In this document: one piece after another, positions 53,818-62,846 of the stretch
Position numbering within the stretch: position 1 is the first letter of the stretch
Layout of the letters: each line of letters starts with the position of its first letter
From: Bradyrhizobium ottawaense
GTDB lineage: Bacteria; Pseudomonadota; Alphaproteobacteria; Rhizobiales; Xanthobacteraceae
Direction of reading: 5' to 3'
Length of the DNA stretch: 64,000 nt
NCBI RefSeq assembly: GCF_002278135.3
Contig: NZ_CP029425.2
Coordinates: forward strand, 8,525,153 to 8,589,152
The notes under the pieces: generated by a model
The model's input: only the letters and a program-made list of their open reading frames with translations
What the model was told of the DNA's origin: nothing
Databases searched by the model: none
Made by a program: the position numbers and the translations under genes

Positions 53818-54018
53818 GACTTCCCCAAAGCACGGGATTGGATTTGGCGTCAGCCTAAGCCGGATCAGGTTCTCCGGCCCTTAAGAGGCGTGCTCAATGG
53901 AACTTTGCGGAATTGGGCGCAATTTTACGGATGTGGGTTCCAGGAGGGAGAACTCAAAAATCGCGAAAACAACCCCATGCACAGTAGGAAGCCATTGATG
54001 GATAAGAGGAATTCTCAC

Positions 54019-54107
54019 CGTCATGGCCGGGCTCGTCCCGGCCATCCACGGCCTTTGGCCCCGGAGCACGAAGAACGTGGATGCCCGGGACGAGCCCGGG
54101 CATGACG
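54019..54107. repeat. Palindromic intergenic repeat, family C (CGTCATGGCCGGGCTCGTCCCGG)
   Basis: CGTCATGGCCGGGCTCGTCC on the left, GGACGAGCCCGGGCATGACG on the right, inner GGCCATCCACG / CGTGGATGCCC. The element lies within the 53818-54192 gap. Copies at 58538-58659 and a short one at 60941-60971. The rest of that gap holds no gene. Confidence 0.9.
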
Positions 54108-54130
54108 GCTTGTGGGGATACGGATCACCA

Positions 54131-54165
54131 CAAACAAATCCGCCGGAGGTTGGCCTCCGGCGGAT
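54131..54165 (-). terminator. Terminator hairpin of the iorAB-type operon
   Basis: Perfect 12-bp stem ATCCGCCGGAGG (54138-54149) and CCTCCGGCGGAT (54154-54165) with a TTGG loop. On the minus strand the hairpin is followed by TTTGTTTG. Located 28 bp past the stop of the molybdenum-hydroxylase gene. Confidence 0.8.
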
Positions 54166-54192
54166 CGTCTCATTCAGCAATCACGCTCGGCG

Positions 54193-56487
54193 TTACGCCT
54201 TCATGCTCGCCTTCACGGCTTCCGCCGTGATCGGCAGTGCCCGCACACGGGCGCCTGAGGCGTTGAAGATGGCGTTGCCGATGGCAGGGGCGACCACGGT
54301 GACCGCGGGCTCGCCGACGCCGGTGGCCTTCTCGCCATTGGCGATCACGGTAACCGCGACCTCGGGCATCTGGCTCATGCGCAAGGGCGTGTAGCTATCG
54401 AAATTGGTCTGCTCGATGCCACCGTCCTTCAGCGTCGCCTTCTCGTACATCGCCAGCGACAGGCCCCACAGCGCCGCGCCCTCGACCTGGGCACGGATAT
54501 TGTCGGGATGCACCTGCGTGCCGACGTCGGTTGCGACCGTGAGCTTCTTCACGGTGACCGCGCCCGACGGCGCCACCGCGACATGGGCGACGCACGCCGT
54601 CCAGCTTGCGGTCGCGCGCTCCTGCGACGAGACGCAGGCAACCCCCATGCCCTCGCCTTTCGGCAATGGCCTGGTGCCGTAGCCCGACAGTCCCATCGCG
54701 GCGAGCAGTGTGTTGCGCAGCCGCTGCGCGCCGCCGTCGTTCTTGCCGGCGCCGTCGAGCAGCGAGATGCGGAACTGCGCGGGATCCTTGCCCGTGGCCG
54801 CCGCGATCTCGTCGATCATGCTTTCGACCGCCCAGAAGGTCCAGCCCGGCGCCACCGAACGGAGCTGGCCGGACGGCGTGGCGTTGTGCGCGAGCTCGTT
54901 CTTGATCGCGCGCACATAATGGTTGGGCACGGTGTAGAAGAAGTCGGCGCCGTTCACCGTGAAGCTGTCGAGCGGACCCTTCTTGTCGACCGAGGGCGTC
55001 AGGAAATCGGGGATTCCCCAGCGCGCGGTCGGCCAGGCCGAGACCACGTCGTGGCTGAGCGCGACGAGCTTGCCGTCGCCGTCCACGCCGGCCTTGACCT
55101 TTTGATAGGTGAGCGGACGCGAGAAATCCATCGTCATGTCGTTCTCGCGCGAGTAGATCACCTTGACCGGCTTGCCGACCGCCTTCGCCGCCTGCACCGC
55201 CGGAATCATCATGTCGGCATCGAGCCTGCGGCCAAAGCCGCCGCCCAGCCAATGCTGATGCATCACGACGAATTTCGGATCGATCCCGGCCGCACCCGCA
55301 GCGATCGCGCCGGAGCGCGTCGCGAACTGGTTGCCGGAATAGATGTGCAGGATGTCGCCCTTGAACTCCGCAGTGGCGTTCATCGGCTCCAGCGGCGCAT
55401 GGATGTTGATGCTGGTGGTGTACTCCGCCTCCACCACCTTGGCCGCCGAACCGAAGGCCGCGTTCGGATCGCCGTCCTTGACGAAGAACTGGCCGGAATC
55501 CTCCAGGCCCTGAAGCCGCTTGGCCTCGTCCAGCAGCGACTGGCTCGACAGTTTTGCGTTCGGACCGCCGTCATAGGCGATCTTCAGCGCATCCGCCGCC
55601 TTGCGCGCGTTGGCGTAGGTGCTCGCCACCGCGACGACCCAGCCGGAGGTGGTTCCGGTCTTGTCGTCGAGGATGACGGCTTTCATGAAGCCGGGCACCT
55701 TCTTGGCATCGCTGTCGTCGACCGACTTCACCGTCGCGCCGAAGCGTACCGGCGGGGTCACCACCTTGCCGTAGGCCATGCCCGGCAGCATCACGTCGAT
55801 GCCGTACTTGGCCGTGCCATTGGTCTTGGAGGGGATGTCGAGCTGCGGCACCGACACGCCGATCATGGTGTATTGGTCCGGCGTCTTCAGCTTGATCGCC
55901 TTCAGCTCGTCCGGCGTGAAGGTCTTGGTCGCCTTGCCGCTCTTGACGATGTCGGCAAACGACATCTGCTTCCTCGACTTCGGATGCGAGACGATGGAAT
56001 CGCGCACCACCAGCTGGTCCTTGAAGTAGGGCGGCAGCCCCATGGCTGCAGCGGCGGCCTCCGTCAACGCAATGCGACCGGCCGCACCCGCCCGGCTCAT
56101 CGCCTCGAAGTTCATCATGGTCGACCAGCTGCCGCCGGTGATCTGTGCGCCGAGCACGGGATCGTTGAACTTCGGATCGTTGGAGGCGAGCGCGACGCGC
56201 ATGTCGCTCCATTTCGCGCCCAACTCCTCGCAGACGATCTGCGCCATGGTGGAGGCGATGTGCTGGCCCATGTCGGCCTTGCCGCAGGTCACGGTGACGA
56301 GACCATCCGGCGAGATCGCATACCAGACGCTCGGCTCGAAATTGGCGGGAGCCGCAGCCGACGCGGAATCGATGCCGGGCACGCCGGCATAGCCGAGCAC
56401 GAGGCCGCTTGCGGCGGTGCCGACGAGGAAGGAGCGGCGGCTGAGATCGGTCGTCGCGGGGGTGACGTTCTTGACGTGCTTATTCAT
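54193..56487 (-). CDS. Molybdopterin-binding oxidoreductase subunit (IorB/aldehyde oxidase type)
   Basis: 764 residues, the large molybdenum subunit of the isoquinoline 1-oxidoreductase/membrane aldehyde dehydrogenase type. The N-terminus has a Tat signal ([22 protein letters not shown]). Body motifs include [13 protein letters not shown] and a C-terminal [18 protein letters not shown] segment ending in the catalytic Glu (GVGEP). ATG at 56487 follows GGAGG; it overlaps the small-subunit stop by four bases. Predicted periplasmic, hydroxylating an aldehyde or N-heterocycle. No cytochrome c subunit or XdhC-like maturation factor is adjacent. Confidence 0.92.
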   Translation of the reverse strand: MNKHVKNVTPATTDLSRRSFLVGTAASGLVLGYAGVPGIDSASAAAPANFEPSVWYAISPDGLVTVTCGKADMGQHIASTMAQIVCEELGAKWSDMRVALASNDPKFNDPVLGAQITGGSWSTMMNFEAMSRAGAAGRIALTEAAAAAMGLPPYFKDQLVVRDSIVSHPKSRKQMSFADIVKSGKATKTFTPDELKAIKLKTPDQYTMIGVSVPQLDIPSKTNGTAKYGIDVMLPGMAYGKVVTPPVRFGATVKSVDDSDAKKVPGFMKAVILDDKTGTTSGWVVAVASTYANARKAADALKIAYDGGPNAKLSSQSLLDEAKRLQGLEDSGQFFVKDGDPNAAFGSAAKVVEAEYTTSINIHAPLEPMNATAEFKGDILHIYSGNQFATRSGAIAAGAAGIDPKFVVMHQHWLGGGFGRRLDADMMIPAVQAAKAVGKPVKVIYSRENDMTMDFSRPLTYQKVKAGVDGDGKLVALSHDVVSAWPTARWGIPDFLTPSVDKKGPLDSFTVNGADFFYTVPNHYVRAIKNELAHNATPSGQLRSVAPGWTFWAVESMIDEIAAATGKDPAQFRISLLDGAGKNDGGAQRLRNTLLAAMGLSGYGTRPLPKGEGMGVACVSSQERATASWTACVAHVAVAPSGAVTVKKLTVATDVGTQVHPDNIRAQVEGAALWGLSLAMYEKATLKDGGIEQTNFDSYTPLRMSQMPEVAVTVIANGEKATGVGEPAVTVVAPAIGNAIFNASGARVRALPITAEAVKASMKA

Positions 56488-56975
56488 GTGGGCCTCCGTT
56501 CGTTGCCGGAGGCGGACGCGGTGCGCATCTCGGATGCGGCTCGCATGATCGCCTTCTGGATCCGCGAATAGGTCATGCAGCGGCAGAGGTTGCCGTCCAT
56601 ATGCGCCACGACTTCTTCCTTGGTCGGATTGGGATTCTTCGACAGCAGCGAAGCTGCCTGCATGATCTGCCCGGACTGGCAGTACCCGCATTGCGGCACC
56701 TGCTCGGCGACCCACGCCTTCTGCAAGGGATGATCGCCCTTGGCGGAAAGGCCTTCGATGGTGGTGATCTTCTTGCCGGCGACATCGCCGACCATGGTCT
56801 GACACGAGCGTACGGCTTCGCCGTTGACGTGCACGGTGCAGGCCCCGCACAGCCCGGCACCGCAGCCGAACTTGGTGCCGGTCATCTGCAATTGCTCGCG
56901 GATCGCCCAGAGGAGCGGCGTGTCGTTCGCCGCATCCACGGACATACTCCGCCCGTTGATGGTGAGTGTTGGCAT
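56484..56975 (-). CDS. [2Fe-2S] ferredoxin subunit (IorA type)
   Basis: 163 residues. Two [2Fe-2S] clusters: plant-ferredoxin-like C38, C43, C46, C58 ([11 protein letters not shown]...SC) and C96, C99, C131, C133 (QCGYCQSGQ...NLCRC). It transfers electrons from the molybdenum subunit. Its ATG at 56975 is preceded by AGGGGAAG. First gene of the two-gene operon, translationally coupled to the large subunit. Confidence 0.94.
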   Translation of the reverse strand: MPTLTINGRSMSVDAANDTPLLWAIREQLQMTGTKFGCGAGLCGACTVHVNGEAVRSCQTMVGDVAGKKITTIEGLSAKGDHPLQKAWVAEQVPQCGYCQSGQIMQAASLLSKNPNPTKEEVVAHMDGNLCRCMTYSRIQKAIMRAASEMRTASASGNERRPT

Positions 56976-57341
56976 AGGCGTCTTCCCCTGCCGGTGCATG
57001 AAGCCGCTTACGGCGGCAACTTGAATAGCGGACGCCCACCGGGCTGGCGTCAGCCTTGGCGGCGAGAATGATCGGGTTCGCGTGCCGTGGCAAATGCAAT
57101 TTGGAACGAGTCGAAAAAAGCCGCCTCTGCACTTGCTCGTTGTGCGCCGCGCCAACGGCGCCGACGCAGCCACTGGACACAACAGCGCGTGCGTCAGACA
57201 TGCGTGCCATCGCTTTCAGGCAGTTTCTTCCAGGTAACTTGGCGAAGTAGAATGCAGCCAACCGCGAACCTTACCCTCCCCTGGAGGGGGAGAGTGAAAC
57301 ACTGAGATTGCGGCTAGAACAAAAAGAAAGGGGCGGAAGCG
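56976..57341. other. Gene-free 366-bp gap between divergent genes
   Basis: Should contain the promoters of the iorA-type and alpha/beta-hydrolase genes. A small CCCTCCCCTGGAGGGGGAG hairpin (about 57274-57292), a half-unit of family F repeats, lies near the hydrolase end. No coding or RNA gene recognised. Confidence 0.45.
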
Positions 57342-58106
57342 ATGCCAAGGATCGATCGCGACGGCGTCAATATCTACTACGAAGTTCACGGCGACGGTCC
57401 GCCGCTGCTGCTCACCCACGGCTATTCCTCGACGTCGGCGATGTGGCATGGGCAGGTCGATGCGCTCGCGAGGGACCACATGCTCGTGCTGTGGGACATG
57501 CGCGGCCACGGCCAGTCCGATTATCCGGATGATCCCAACGCCTATAGTGAAACTCTGACGGTCGGCGACATGGCGGCGGTCCTCAACGCTGTCGGCGCTG
57601 AGCGCGCGATCATCGGTGGTCTCTCGCTCGGCGGCTACATGTCGCTCGCGTTCTATCGCACCTATCCGCAAGCCGCCCGTGCGCTGCTGATCATCGACAC
57701 GGGGCCCGGCTTCAAGAAGGACGACGCCCGCGATGCCTGGAATGCGCGGGCACTCGGCACCGCCGACAAGCTCGATCGCGAAGGTCTCGACATGCTGAAA
57801 TCGGCGACGCGCGAGCGCGCCACCGCGAGCCACCGCAACGCCAGGGGATTGGCGCTCGCCGCGCGCGGCATGCTGACCCAGCGGGATGCGCGCGTGATCG
57901 AGCTGCTGCCCGACATCAGGGTGCCCTGCCTGATCGTGGTCGGCGCCGACGACACGCCGTTCCTCGCCGCGTCCGATTACATGGCGGCAAAAATCCCCGG
58001 CGCACAAAAGGTCGTGATCCCCGCGGCCGGCCACGCCGTCAACATCGATCAACCCAAGGCTTTTGTTGACGCGGTCGAGCCTTTCCTGAAGAACTTGCCG
58101 GCATAG
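57342..58106 (+). CDS. Alpha/beta-fold hydrolase
   Basis: 254 residues. Oxyanion HGYSSTSAMW, nucleophile elbow GGLSLGGYMS (Ser), acid in VVGADDTPF (Asp) and His in PAAGHAVNIDQP form a complete triad. No signal peptide. The lid (TGPGFKKDDARDAWNARAL) is typical of 3-oxoadipate enol-lactonase/haloperoxidase-like enzymes. Substrate not predicted. The small exported protein gene follows 25 bp downstream and is likely co-transcribed. Confidence 0.9.
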   Translation: MPRIDRDGVNIYYEVHGDGPPLLLTHGYSSTSAMWHGQVDALARDHMLVLWDMRGHGQSDYPDDPNAYSETLTVGDMAAVLNAVGAERAIIGGLSLGGYMSLAFYRTYPQAARALLIIDTGPGFKKDDARDAWNARALGTADKLDREGLDMLKSATRERATASHRNARGLALAARGMLTQRDARVIELLPDIRVPCLIVVGADDTPFLAASDYMAAKIPGAQKVVIPAAGHAVNIDQPKAFVDAVEPFLKNLPA

Positions 58107-58131
58107 GCCGGACAATCAGGGACGCTAGACC

Positions 58132-58470
58132 ATGATGCGAGCGATCTTCGCGGCGGGCGCAACAGCGGCCCTGTTGTCGGCAGCGCACGCCGAACCCTTC
58201 GGCACTGTGCCGCCGCGCCAGCCCTTCGTCACGACCTTGTCGAACAATACGCCGCTCGGCTTCGGCATGGATGCCGAGCAAACCGCCCGCGCCCTCGGGC
58301 AGCCGCTGCAATATGTGCGGGGCCGGCCCGGCAACGAGATCTATCTCGCGCTGCGCAACATCGGCGGCAGCGGCTTGATCCCCTACCGCCACCGCCTGTT
58401 CCTGCAATTCCGTCATGGACGGCTGGCAGGGTGGAAGGAGGATTACGGCGAGAACTGGATGTGGGAGTAG
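58132..58470 (+). CDS. Small exported hypothetical protein, BamE/SmpA-like
   Basis: 112 residues: signal peptide (MMRAIFAAGATAALLSAAHA), then about 92 residues. The segment GMDAEQTARALGQPLQYVRGRPGNEIYLALR recalls the 'turn after AGxPxxYVRGRPG' of BamE/SmpA-OmlA-like domains, which in other proteins assist outer-membrane assembly. No lipobox Cys, so a soluble periplasmic form. Function unknown. Confidence 0.72.
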   Translation: MMRAIFAAGATAALLSAAHAEPFGTVPPRQPFVTTLSNNTPLGFGMDAEQTARALGQPLQYVRGRPGNEIYLALRNIGGSGLIPYRHRLFLQFRHGRLAGWKEDYGENWMWE

Positions 58471-58537
58471 GTGTTGCCGCTCACGGCCTCGGACCACGGC
58501 GCATGATGAGCGGAGCTTTACGCTGAAGTTTCGGCTT

Positions 58538-58659
58538 CGTCATGGCCGGGCTTGTCCCGGCCATCCAAGATCTTCCGTGCGGCACCAAGAACGTGGATGC
58601 CCGGGACATAGGCGAGCGAAGCGACGCCGTCCTTCAGACGGCTATGCCCGGGCATGACG
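58538..58659. repeat. Palindromic intergenic repeat, family C
   Basis: CGTCATGGCCGGGCTTGTCC and the right-hand GGCTATGCCCGGGCATGACG match the unit at 54019-54107, with an insertion of about 33 bp (ATAGGCGAGCGAAGCGACGCC region) in the right arm. Between two rightward genes. Confidence 0.87.
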
Positions 58660-58715
58660 AGATTGTGGAACGAGCGAATTTCCCTATCGACGACCAACCA
58701 AGAAGGACAACCCGC

Positions 58716-59387
58716 GTGGGACACGACATCAAGCTGACGGCCTCCGACAATTTCCAGTTTGGCGCCTATCGCGCCGATCCCGGTGGTACGCCGAAGGGCG
58801 CGGTGGTGGTGATCCAGGAGATCTTTGGCGTCAATCACCACATCCGCTCGGTCTGCGACCGCCTCGCCGGGGAAGGCTATGTGGCGATCGCGCCGTCGAT
58901 CTTCGACCGCACCACGCCGGGCTTCCAGTCGGGCTATTCGCCCGATGAGATCGCCGAAGCCCGCAAGTTCGTCGCCAGCCCCGATTGGGCGGCGATGCTG
59001 CGCGACACCCAGGCCGCGATCGATGCGGTGAAGAGCGTGGGTCCGGTGGGCATCATCGGCTTTTGCCTGGGGGGCAGCATCGCCTTTGTCGCGGCGACGC
59101 GGCTGTCGGGACTGAAGGCTGCGATCGGCTATTACGGCGGCGCGGTCGTGCGCTTCGCAGACGAGACGCCGAAGGCGCCGACGCAACTGCATTTCGGCGA
59201 GAAGGATGCGGGCATCCCCCTGACCGACGTCGAGACCATCAAGTCGAAGCGGCCGGACGTGGAGGTGTTCGTCTATCCGGGCGCCCAGCACGGCTTCCAT
59301 TGCGACGAGCGCGCGAGCTACGACAAGGCCAGCGCCGACATCGCCTGGCCGCGCAGCATGGACTTTTTCGCGAAGCATTTGAAATAG
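58716..59387 (+). CDS. Dienelactone hydrolase family protein
   Basis: 223 residues. Conserved VVVIQEIFGVNHHIRSVCDRLAGEGYVAIAP, nucleophile Cys in GIIGFCLGGSIAF, and Asp/His in EKDAGIPL and GAQHGFHCD form the Cys-His-Asp triad of carboxymethylenebutenolidase-like enzymes. GTG start at 58716 with GAAGGA upstream. Cytoplasmic. No chlorocatechol genes nearby, so the substrate may differ from dienelactone. Confidence 0.91.
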   Translation: MGHDIKLTASDNFQFGAYRADPGGTPKGAVVVIQEIFGVNHHIRSVCDRLAGEGYVAIAPSIFDRTTPGFQSGYSPDEIAEARKFVASPDWAAMLRDTQAAIDAVKSVGPVGIIGFCLGGSIAFVAATRLSGLKAAIGYYGGAVVRFADETPKAPTQLHFGEKDAGIPLTDVETIKSKRPDVEVFVYPGAQHGFHCDERASYDKASADIAWPRSMDFFAKHLK

Positions 59388-59404
59388 GGCGCGTCTCTTT
59401 CGTC

Positions 59405-59511
59405 TGTCATTCCGGGGCGACGCGTCAGCGTCGAACCCGGAATCCATCGGGCGTCAGCGATGGTGGCGCGATGGATTCCGGGCTCGCGCTATCGCGCGCC
59501 CCGGAATGACA
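59405..59511. repeat. Palindromic intergenic repeat, family D (TGTCATTCCGGGGC)
   Basis: TGTCATTCCGGGGCG and CGCCCCGGAATGACA as outer arms, GAACCCGGAATCCATCG / CGATGGATTCCGGGCTC as inner arms. The right half matches 2600-2640. Located between the dienelactone hydrolase gene and the next small gene. Confidence 0.9.
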
Positions 59512-59614
59512 AGAGGAGAGAGTTGCGCCATCTCAAAGCAGGAATCGGGTGGCTGCATCCTGCCGCCCGGCGATAGAGCTGGCCAATCGAGCCAACTCAC
59601 GCCGGGAGATCGCC

Positions 59615-60097
59615 ATGCCGCAAGCCATCACGCACCTCGTCATCCGCAATCCGTTCGGAACCATGGATGTCCCCTCACCCGATGATTACGAAGTGATGGC
59701 TTATGCCGCGACGGCCACGCTGCCTGGCGGTGCCGCGGACGGCAATGCGCCGGCGTGGGCAGCGATCGCAGCGCCATCCGATCCGCTCGAAGGCATCTGG
59801 GCGAGCCGCTGGAACGGCGGCGCCGATCCGACCATCGCCGGCGACACGGCGGAGACGTGGAAACAAGGGCGCGCGGAAGTGCGCATCACGGGCAGCCGTA
59901 TCTATCTGCGCTTCGACTGGGACAATGGCCGCCGGCACGGGCTGATCGAGGCCGCACGCGAGGGCGCGGATCGGCTGGTCGGAAAATATGTCAACCTGAC
60001 CACGCCGGCGATCACACGGCCATGGGTCGGACGCGTCATCGACGCCAACAGGATCGATGGATGTTTTCCTGACGGGCGGCTGGATTTCAGGCGGTGA
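59615..60097 (+). CDS. Hypothetical protein (160 aa)
   Basis: 160 residues, no signal peptide or membrane segment. The repeated WxSRWNGGAD and ITGSRIYLRFDWDNGRRHGLIEA stretches suggest a beta-rich (lipocalin-like) fold. I do not recognise a named family. ATG at 59615 with CGGGAG 6 nt upstream. It is convergent with the polysaccharide export gene; only one base separates the stops. Confidence 0.7.
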   Translation: MPQAITHLVIRNPFGTMDVPSPDDYEVMAYAATATLPGGAADGNAPAWAAIAAPSDPLEGIWASRWNGGADPTIAGDTAETWKQGRAEVRITGSRIYLRFDWDNGRRHGLIEAAREGADRLVGKYVNLTTPAITRPWVGRVIDANRIDGCFPDGRLDFRR

Positions 60098-60098
60098 G

Positions 60099-60833
60099 CT
60101 AGAACCAGCGCTCGCCGACGAACACGGTGTCGCCGGGGTTCAAGGGGGTGCCGAGCGGCACCACGGCGCGCATGGAGCCGCCGTTCTCGGTGTGCGTGAT
60201 GGTGACCACGTCGCGCTTGGCGCGGGGCGAGAAACCGCCGGCGATTGCGACCGCACTCTCGACCGTCATGTTCGGCACGTAAGGATATTGGCCGGGCGCC
60301 GTGACTTCGCCGAGAATGAAGAACGGGCGATAGGCCTCGATCTCGACCGCGACCGAGGGCTCGCGGATGTAACCGTTGCGCAGACGCGCGGCGATCTCGC
60401 CGGCAAGGCCCGCCGTGGTGCGGCCGCGGGCCGGCACTGCACCGATCAGCGGCATGGTGATGGATCCGCCGGCGTCGATGGCATAGCTGTTGGTGAGACC
60501 TTCCTGGCCGTAGACCACGACGCGGAGCTTGTCGCCGGCGTCGAGATGGTAGGAAGCGTCATAGCGCATCGGCGCGGCGTAGCCGACCGGCATCGGTGCG
60601 GGCGAAGAGGCAAAGGAATTACGCAGCGCGCCGATGGCGCCGCCGCCATCAGCGACGACAACCGGCTGCGGCGCACTGTAGGGCTGGCCATAGGCCATGG
60701 AATCGAGATCGGCGCGCGGCTGCATCACCGCGACGGGGCCGGCGGTCTGCATGCAGCCGCCAAGGGTCAGCGCGGCGGACGCTGCCAGGGACGCTGCCAA
60801 GATCGACCATCGAAACGCGCGTGCAACCGGCAC
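60099..60833 (-). CDS. Polysaccharide export (OPX/Wza-like) lipoprotein
   Basis: 244 residues: signal with lipobox LTLGGC (Cys27), low-complexity linker to about 90, then Poly_export domain (YHLDAGDKLRVVVYGQEGLTNSYAIDAGGSITMPLIG) and a SLBB-like repeat (FFILGEVTAPGQYPYVPNMTVESAVAIAGG). GTG start. Outer-membrane-anchored periplasmic export component. The linker domain between lipobox and PES is unusually long and no other export genes (Wzc-like, glycosyltransferases) are adjacent, so it is an orphan. Confidence 0.9.
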   Translation of the reverse strand: MPVARAFRWSILAASLAASAALTLGGCMQTAGPVAVMQPRADLDSMAYGQPYSAPQPVVVADGGGAIGALRNSFASSPAPMPVGYAAPMRYDASYHLDAGDKLRVVVYGQEGLTNSYAIDAGGSITMPLIGAVPARGRTTAGLAGEIAARLRNGYIREPSVAVEIEAYRPFFILGEVTAPGQYPYVPNMTVESAVAIAGGFSPRAKRDVVTITHTENGGSMRAVVPLGTPLNPGDTVFVGERWF

Positions 60834-60940
60834 CGGACCAATCCCTCGAAACGAGACGGCTTAAGTGATGCACCGGTTATGGTTAATAAAGCGTTGAGCG
60901 GGGCGGGGTGCTTTGCGGGCGCGATAGCTGCCGCACACTC

Positions 60941-60971
60941 CGTCATGCCCGGGCTTGTCCCGGGCATGACG
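60941..60971. repeat. Short family C palindrome
   Basis: CGTCATGCCCGGG-CTTGT-CCCGGGCATGACG, a perfect 13-bp inverted repeat with a 5-nt loop, between the msrA stop and the OPX start. Looks like a minimal half-unit of the 54019 and 58538 elements. Confidence 0.88.
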
Positions 60972-60986
60972 AACTTCTGGTGGGAC

Positions 60987-61643
60987 CTACGCGCTCACGC
61001 CGACGCCGATCGGGCAGGACACGCCGGTGCCCCCTAAGCCGCAATAGCCGGCGGGATTCTTCGCCAGATATTGCTGATGGTAGTCCTCAGCGAAATAGAA
61101 TTCGCCTGATGGCGCGATTTCGGTGGTGATGGCACCGAGGCCTTTTGCAGCAAGCGCCTTCTGATAGAGCGCCTTCGACTCGTCGGCCGCCTTCTTCTGC
61201 GCATCGGAATAGGTGTAGATCGCGCTACGATATTGCGTGCCGACATCGTTGCCCTGACGCATGCCCTGCGTCGGGTTGTGGCTCTCCCAGAACGTCTGCA
61301 GGAGCTTCTCGTAAGACAGCTTGTTCGGATCGAACACGACCAGCACCACTTCGGTGTGACCGGTTCGTCCCGAGCAGGTCTCTTCATAGGTCGGGTTCGG
61401 CGTATGGCCGCCGGCATAGCCGACGGCGGTGGTGTAGATGCCATCGCCGAGCTGCCAGAACTTGCGCTCGGCGCCCCAGAAGCAGCCGAGCCCGAACACG
61501 GCCTGCTCGAGGCCAGCGGGATAAGGCGGCTTGAGCTTGCTGCCGTTGACGAAATGGGTGGTCGCGGTCGGAATGGCTTGCGCACGGCCAGGCAGCGCTT
61601 CAGTTGCGCTCGGCAATGCGGTGGTCTTGCGCATGAACAGCAT
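60987..61643 (-). CDS. msrA: Peptide-methionine (S)-S-oxide reductase
   Basis: 218 residues. Catalytic GCFWGAER with Cys54, YAGG and GHTEVV, and recycling Cys residues in the C-terminal [14 protein letters not shown]. Repairs Met-S-sulfoxide in oxidised proteins using thioredoxin. No signal peptide; cytoplasmic. ATG with GGAGATCC 7 nt upstream. Confidence 0.95.
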   Translation of the reverse strand: MLFMRKTTALPSATEALPGRAQAIPTATTHFVNGSKLKPPYPAGLEQAVFGLGCFWGAERKFWQLGDGIYTTAVGYAGGHTPNPTYEETCSGRTGHTEVVLVVFDPNKLSYEKLLQTFWESHNPTQGMRQGNDVGTQYRSAIYTYSDAQKKAADESKALYQKALAAKGLGAITTEIAPSGEFYFAEDYHQQYLAKNPAGYCGLGGTGVSCPIGVGVSA

Positions 61644-61794
61644 GATTGGATCTCCGCAGACGAGCCGTCCGTCGCCCGAGCCAGATGCTCAGGCGGCGTG
61701 CTCGCGATCAGGTGGGAATATAGGGATCTACGCTGGCGAGAGCGGCCTTGTTACGCCGAACGCCTCGCGAGCGCTCAATCCCGGGAATTGAGGA

Positions 61795-62112
61795 TCAATC
61801 CCGGGAATAGCCGATCAGCGGTTTCCGCGGCCGGAACAGGATCATCAGCAGGATGCCGAGAATGCCGAGGACGGCGAACACCGGCTGATCCAGCAGCAGG
61901 CGGATCACCGAGGTCCAGAGCCAGGGCGCCTTGGCCTCGACCCAGGTGCGGAATGCCGATTGGCTGGCCTGATTGATGTCGTTCCAGAACTGGCCGAACC
62001 GGGTGAATTTGAGGGTCTGGTCGGCCACCCAGCGGGCGCCGTCATAGACCATGAAGATGAACCCGCCAGCGAGCAGCAACAGCCCAATCAGTCGGAAAAA
62101 ACCGCGGATCAT
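61795..62112 (-). CDS. Small membrane protein (105 aa)
   Basis: 105 residues with two helices (about 6-27 and 76-96) and a cytosolic or periplasmic loop WVADQTLKFTRFGQFWNDINQASQSAFRTW between. The C-terminus is basic. Unrecognised but likely conserved among Bradyrhizobium PetM/MotB-unrelated small proteins. It begins 145 bp upstream of the rpsT promoter, on the opposite strand. Confidence 0.75.
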   Translation of the reverse strand: MIRGFFRLIGLLLLAGGFIFMVYDGARWVADQTLKFTRFGQFWNDINQASQSAFRTWVEAKAPWLWTSVIRLLLDQPVFAVLGILGILLMILFRPRKPLIGYSRD

Positions 62113-62256
62113 GCCTCACCTTATATGGTCGTCCGATCGGAGGAGCCGACAAAACGCCGCCAGCCAATAGCCGGGAGACGGCAGAAATTCAACCTCTTCA
62201 GGGCGTTACGACGCCCCTGGAGCGCCCCGGGGGCCGCTTTTCCAGCCTGGAAAGCG

Positions 62257-62285
62257 TTGACGGTGCCGAAGACCCTCTCTATAAG
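62257..62285 (+). promoter_or_regulatory. Promoter of rpsT
   Basis: TTGACG (62257-62262), 17-bp spacer, TATAAG (62280-62285): a near-consensus housekeeping promoter. Transcription should start near 62292, giving an unusually long leader of about 200 nt before the S20 start. Within the 62113-62490 gap nothing else is recognised. Confidence 0.78.
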
Positions 62286-62490
62286 GGCGCCAACTGGCGG
62301 CGGGCGCAATCCTGCCGCCGCTGTTCTTTGAGCAGTTGCTGGCTCCTTGGGCTTAGAGCTCTTTGCGGCCTCATGTTCCGGGGACAGCCCAGCAACCGAA
62401 CACCCTAAATCCGAGCGTCGATTCCGCGGTCAAGCAAGCCGGCGCTACCCGACCAAGACGCGACCGGTACCCGCAAAGGATATTGAGACC

Positions 62491-62757
62491 ATGGCCAATA
62501 CCACTTCCGCCAAGAAAGCGACGCGCAAGATCGCCCGCCGCACCGCCGTCAACAAGTCGCGCCGCACCCAGATGCGCGGTGCCGTGCGTAACGTCGAAGA
62601 AGCCATCGCGACCGGCGACCGCGCCGCTGCCGTGAAGGCGCTGGCGAATGCCGAGCCCGCCTTGATGCGCGCCGCCCAGCGCAACATCATTCACAAGAAC
62701 AACGCCAGCCGCAAAGTCTCGCGCCTCACCGCGCAGATCGCCAAGCTCGCCAAGTAA
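62491..62757 (+). CDS. rpsT: 30S ribosomal protein S20
   Basis: 88 residues, standard S20 sequence: [25 protein letters not shown] start, basic three-helix bundle, Ala/Lys-rich C-terminus. Binds 16S rRNA in assembly. ATG at 62491 after AAAGGAT. In many alphaproteobacteria rpsT precedes dnaA, which is expected beyond the right edge. The long leader could allow S20 autoregulation. Confidence 0.97.
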   Translation: MANTTSAKKATRKIARRTAVNKSRRTQMRGAVRNVEEAIATGDRAAAVKALANAEPALMRAAQRNIIHKNNASRKVSRLTAQIAKLAK

Positions 62758-62819
62758 CGAGCCAGGTAACGGCGAACCAATCGGTCGGCCGATCCGATCG
62801 AACATCGCACGCGTCAAAC

Positions 62820-62846
62820 AGCCCGGCATCGCGCCGGGCTTTTTTG
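62820..62846 (+). terminator. Rho-independent terminator of rpsT
   Basis: AGCCCGGC (62820-62827) and GCCGGGCT (62833-62840), 5-nt loop, then TTTTTT. Textbook position 62 bp after the stop. Confidence 0.93.

Noticed and set aside
54193..57261. A single 1022-residue fusion of an Arg-rich region with the molybdenum subunit
   Set aside because: Upstream part overlaps the real ferredoxin subunit in another frame and is not protein-like; the true start is ATG 56487 with GGAGG and a Tat signal.
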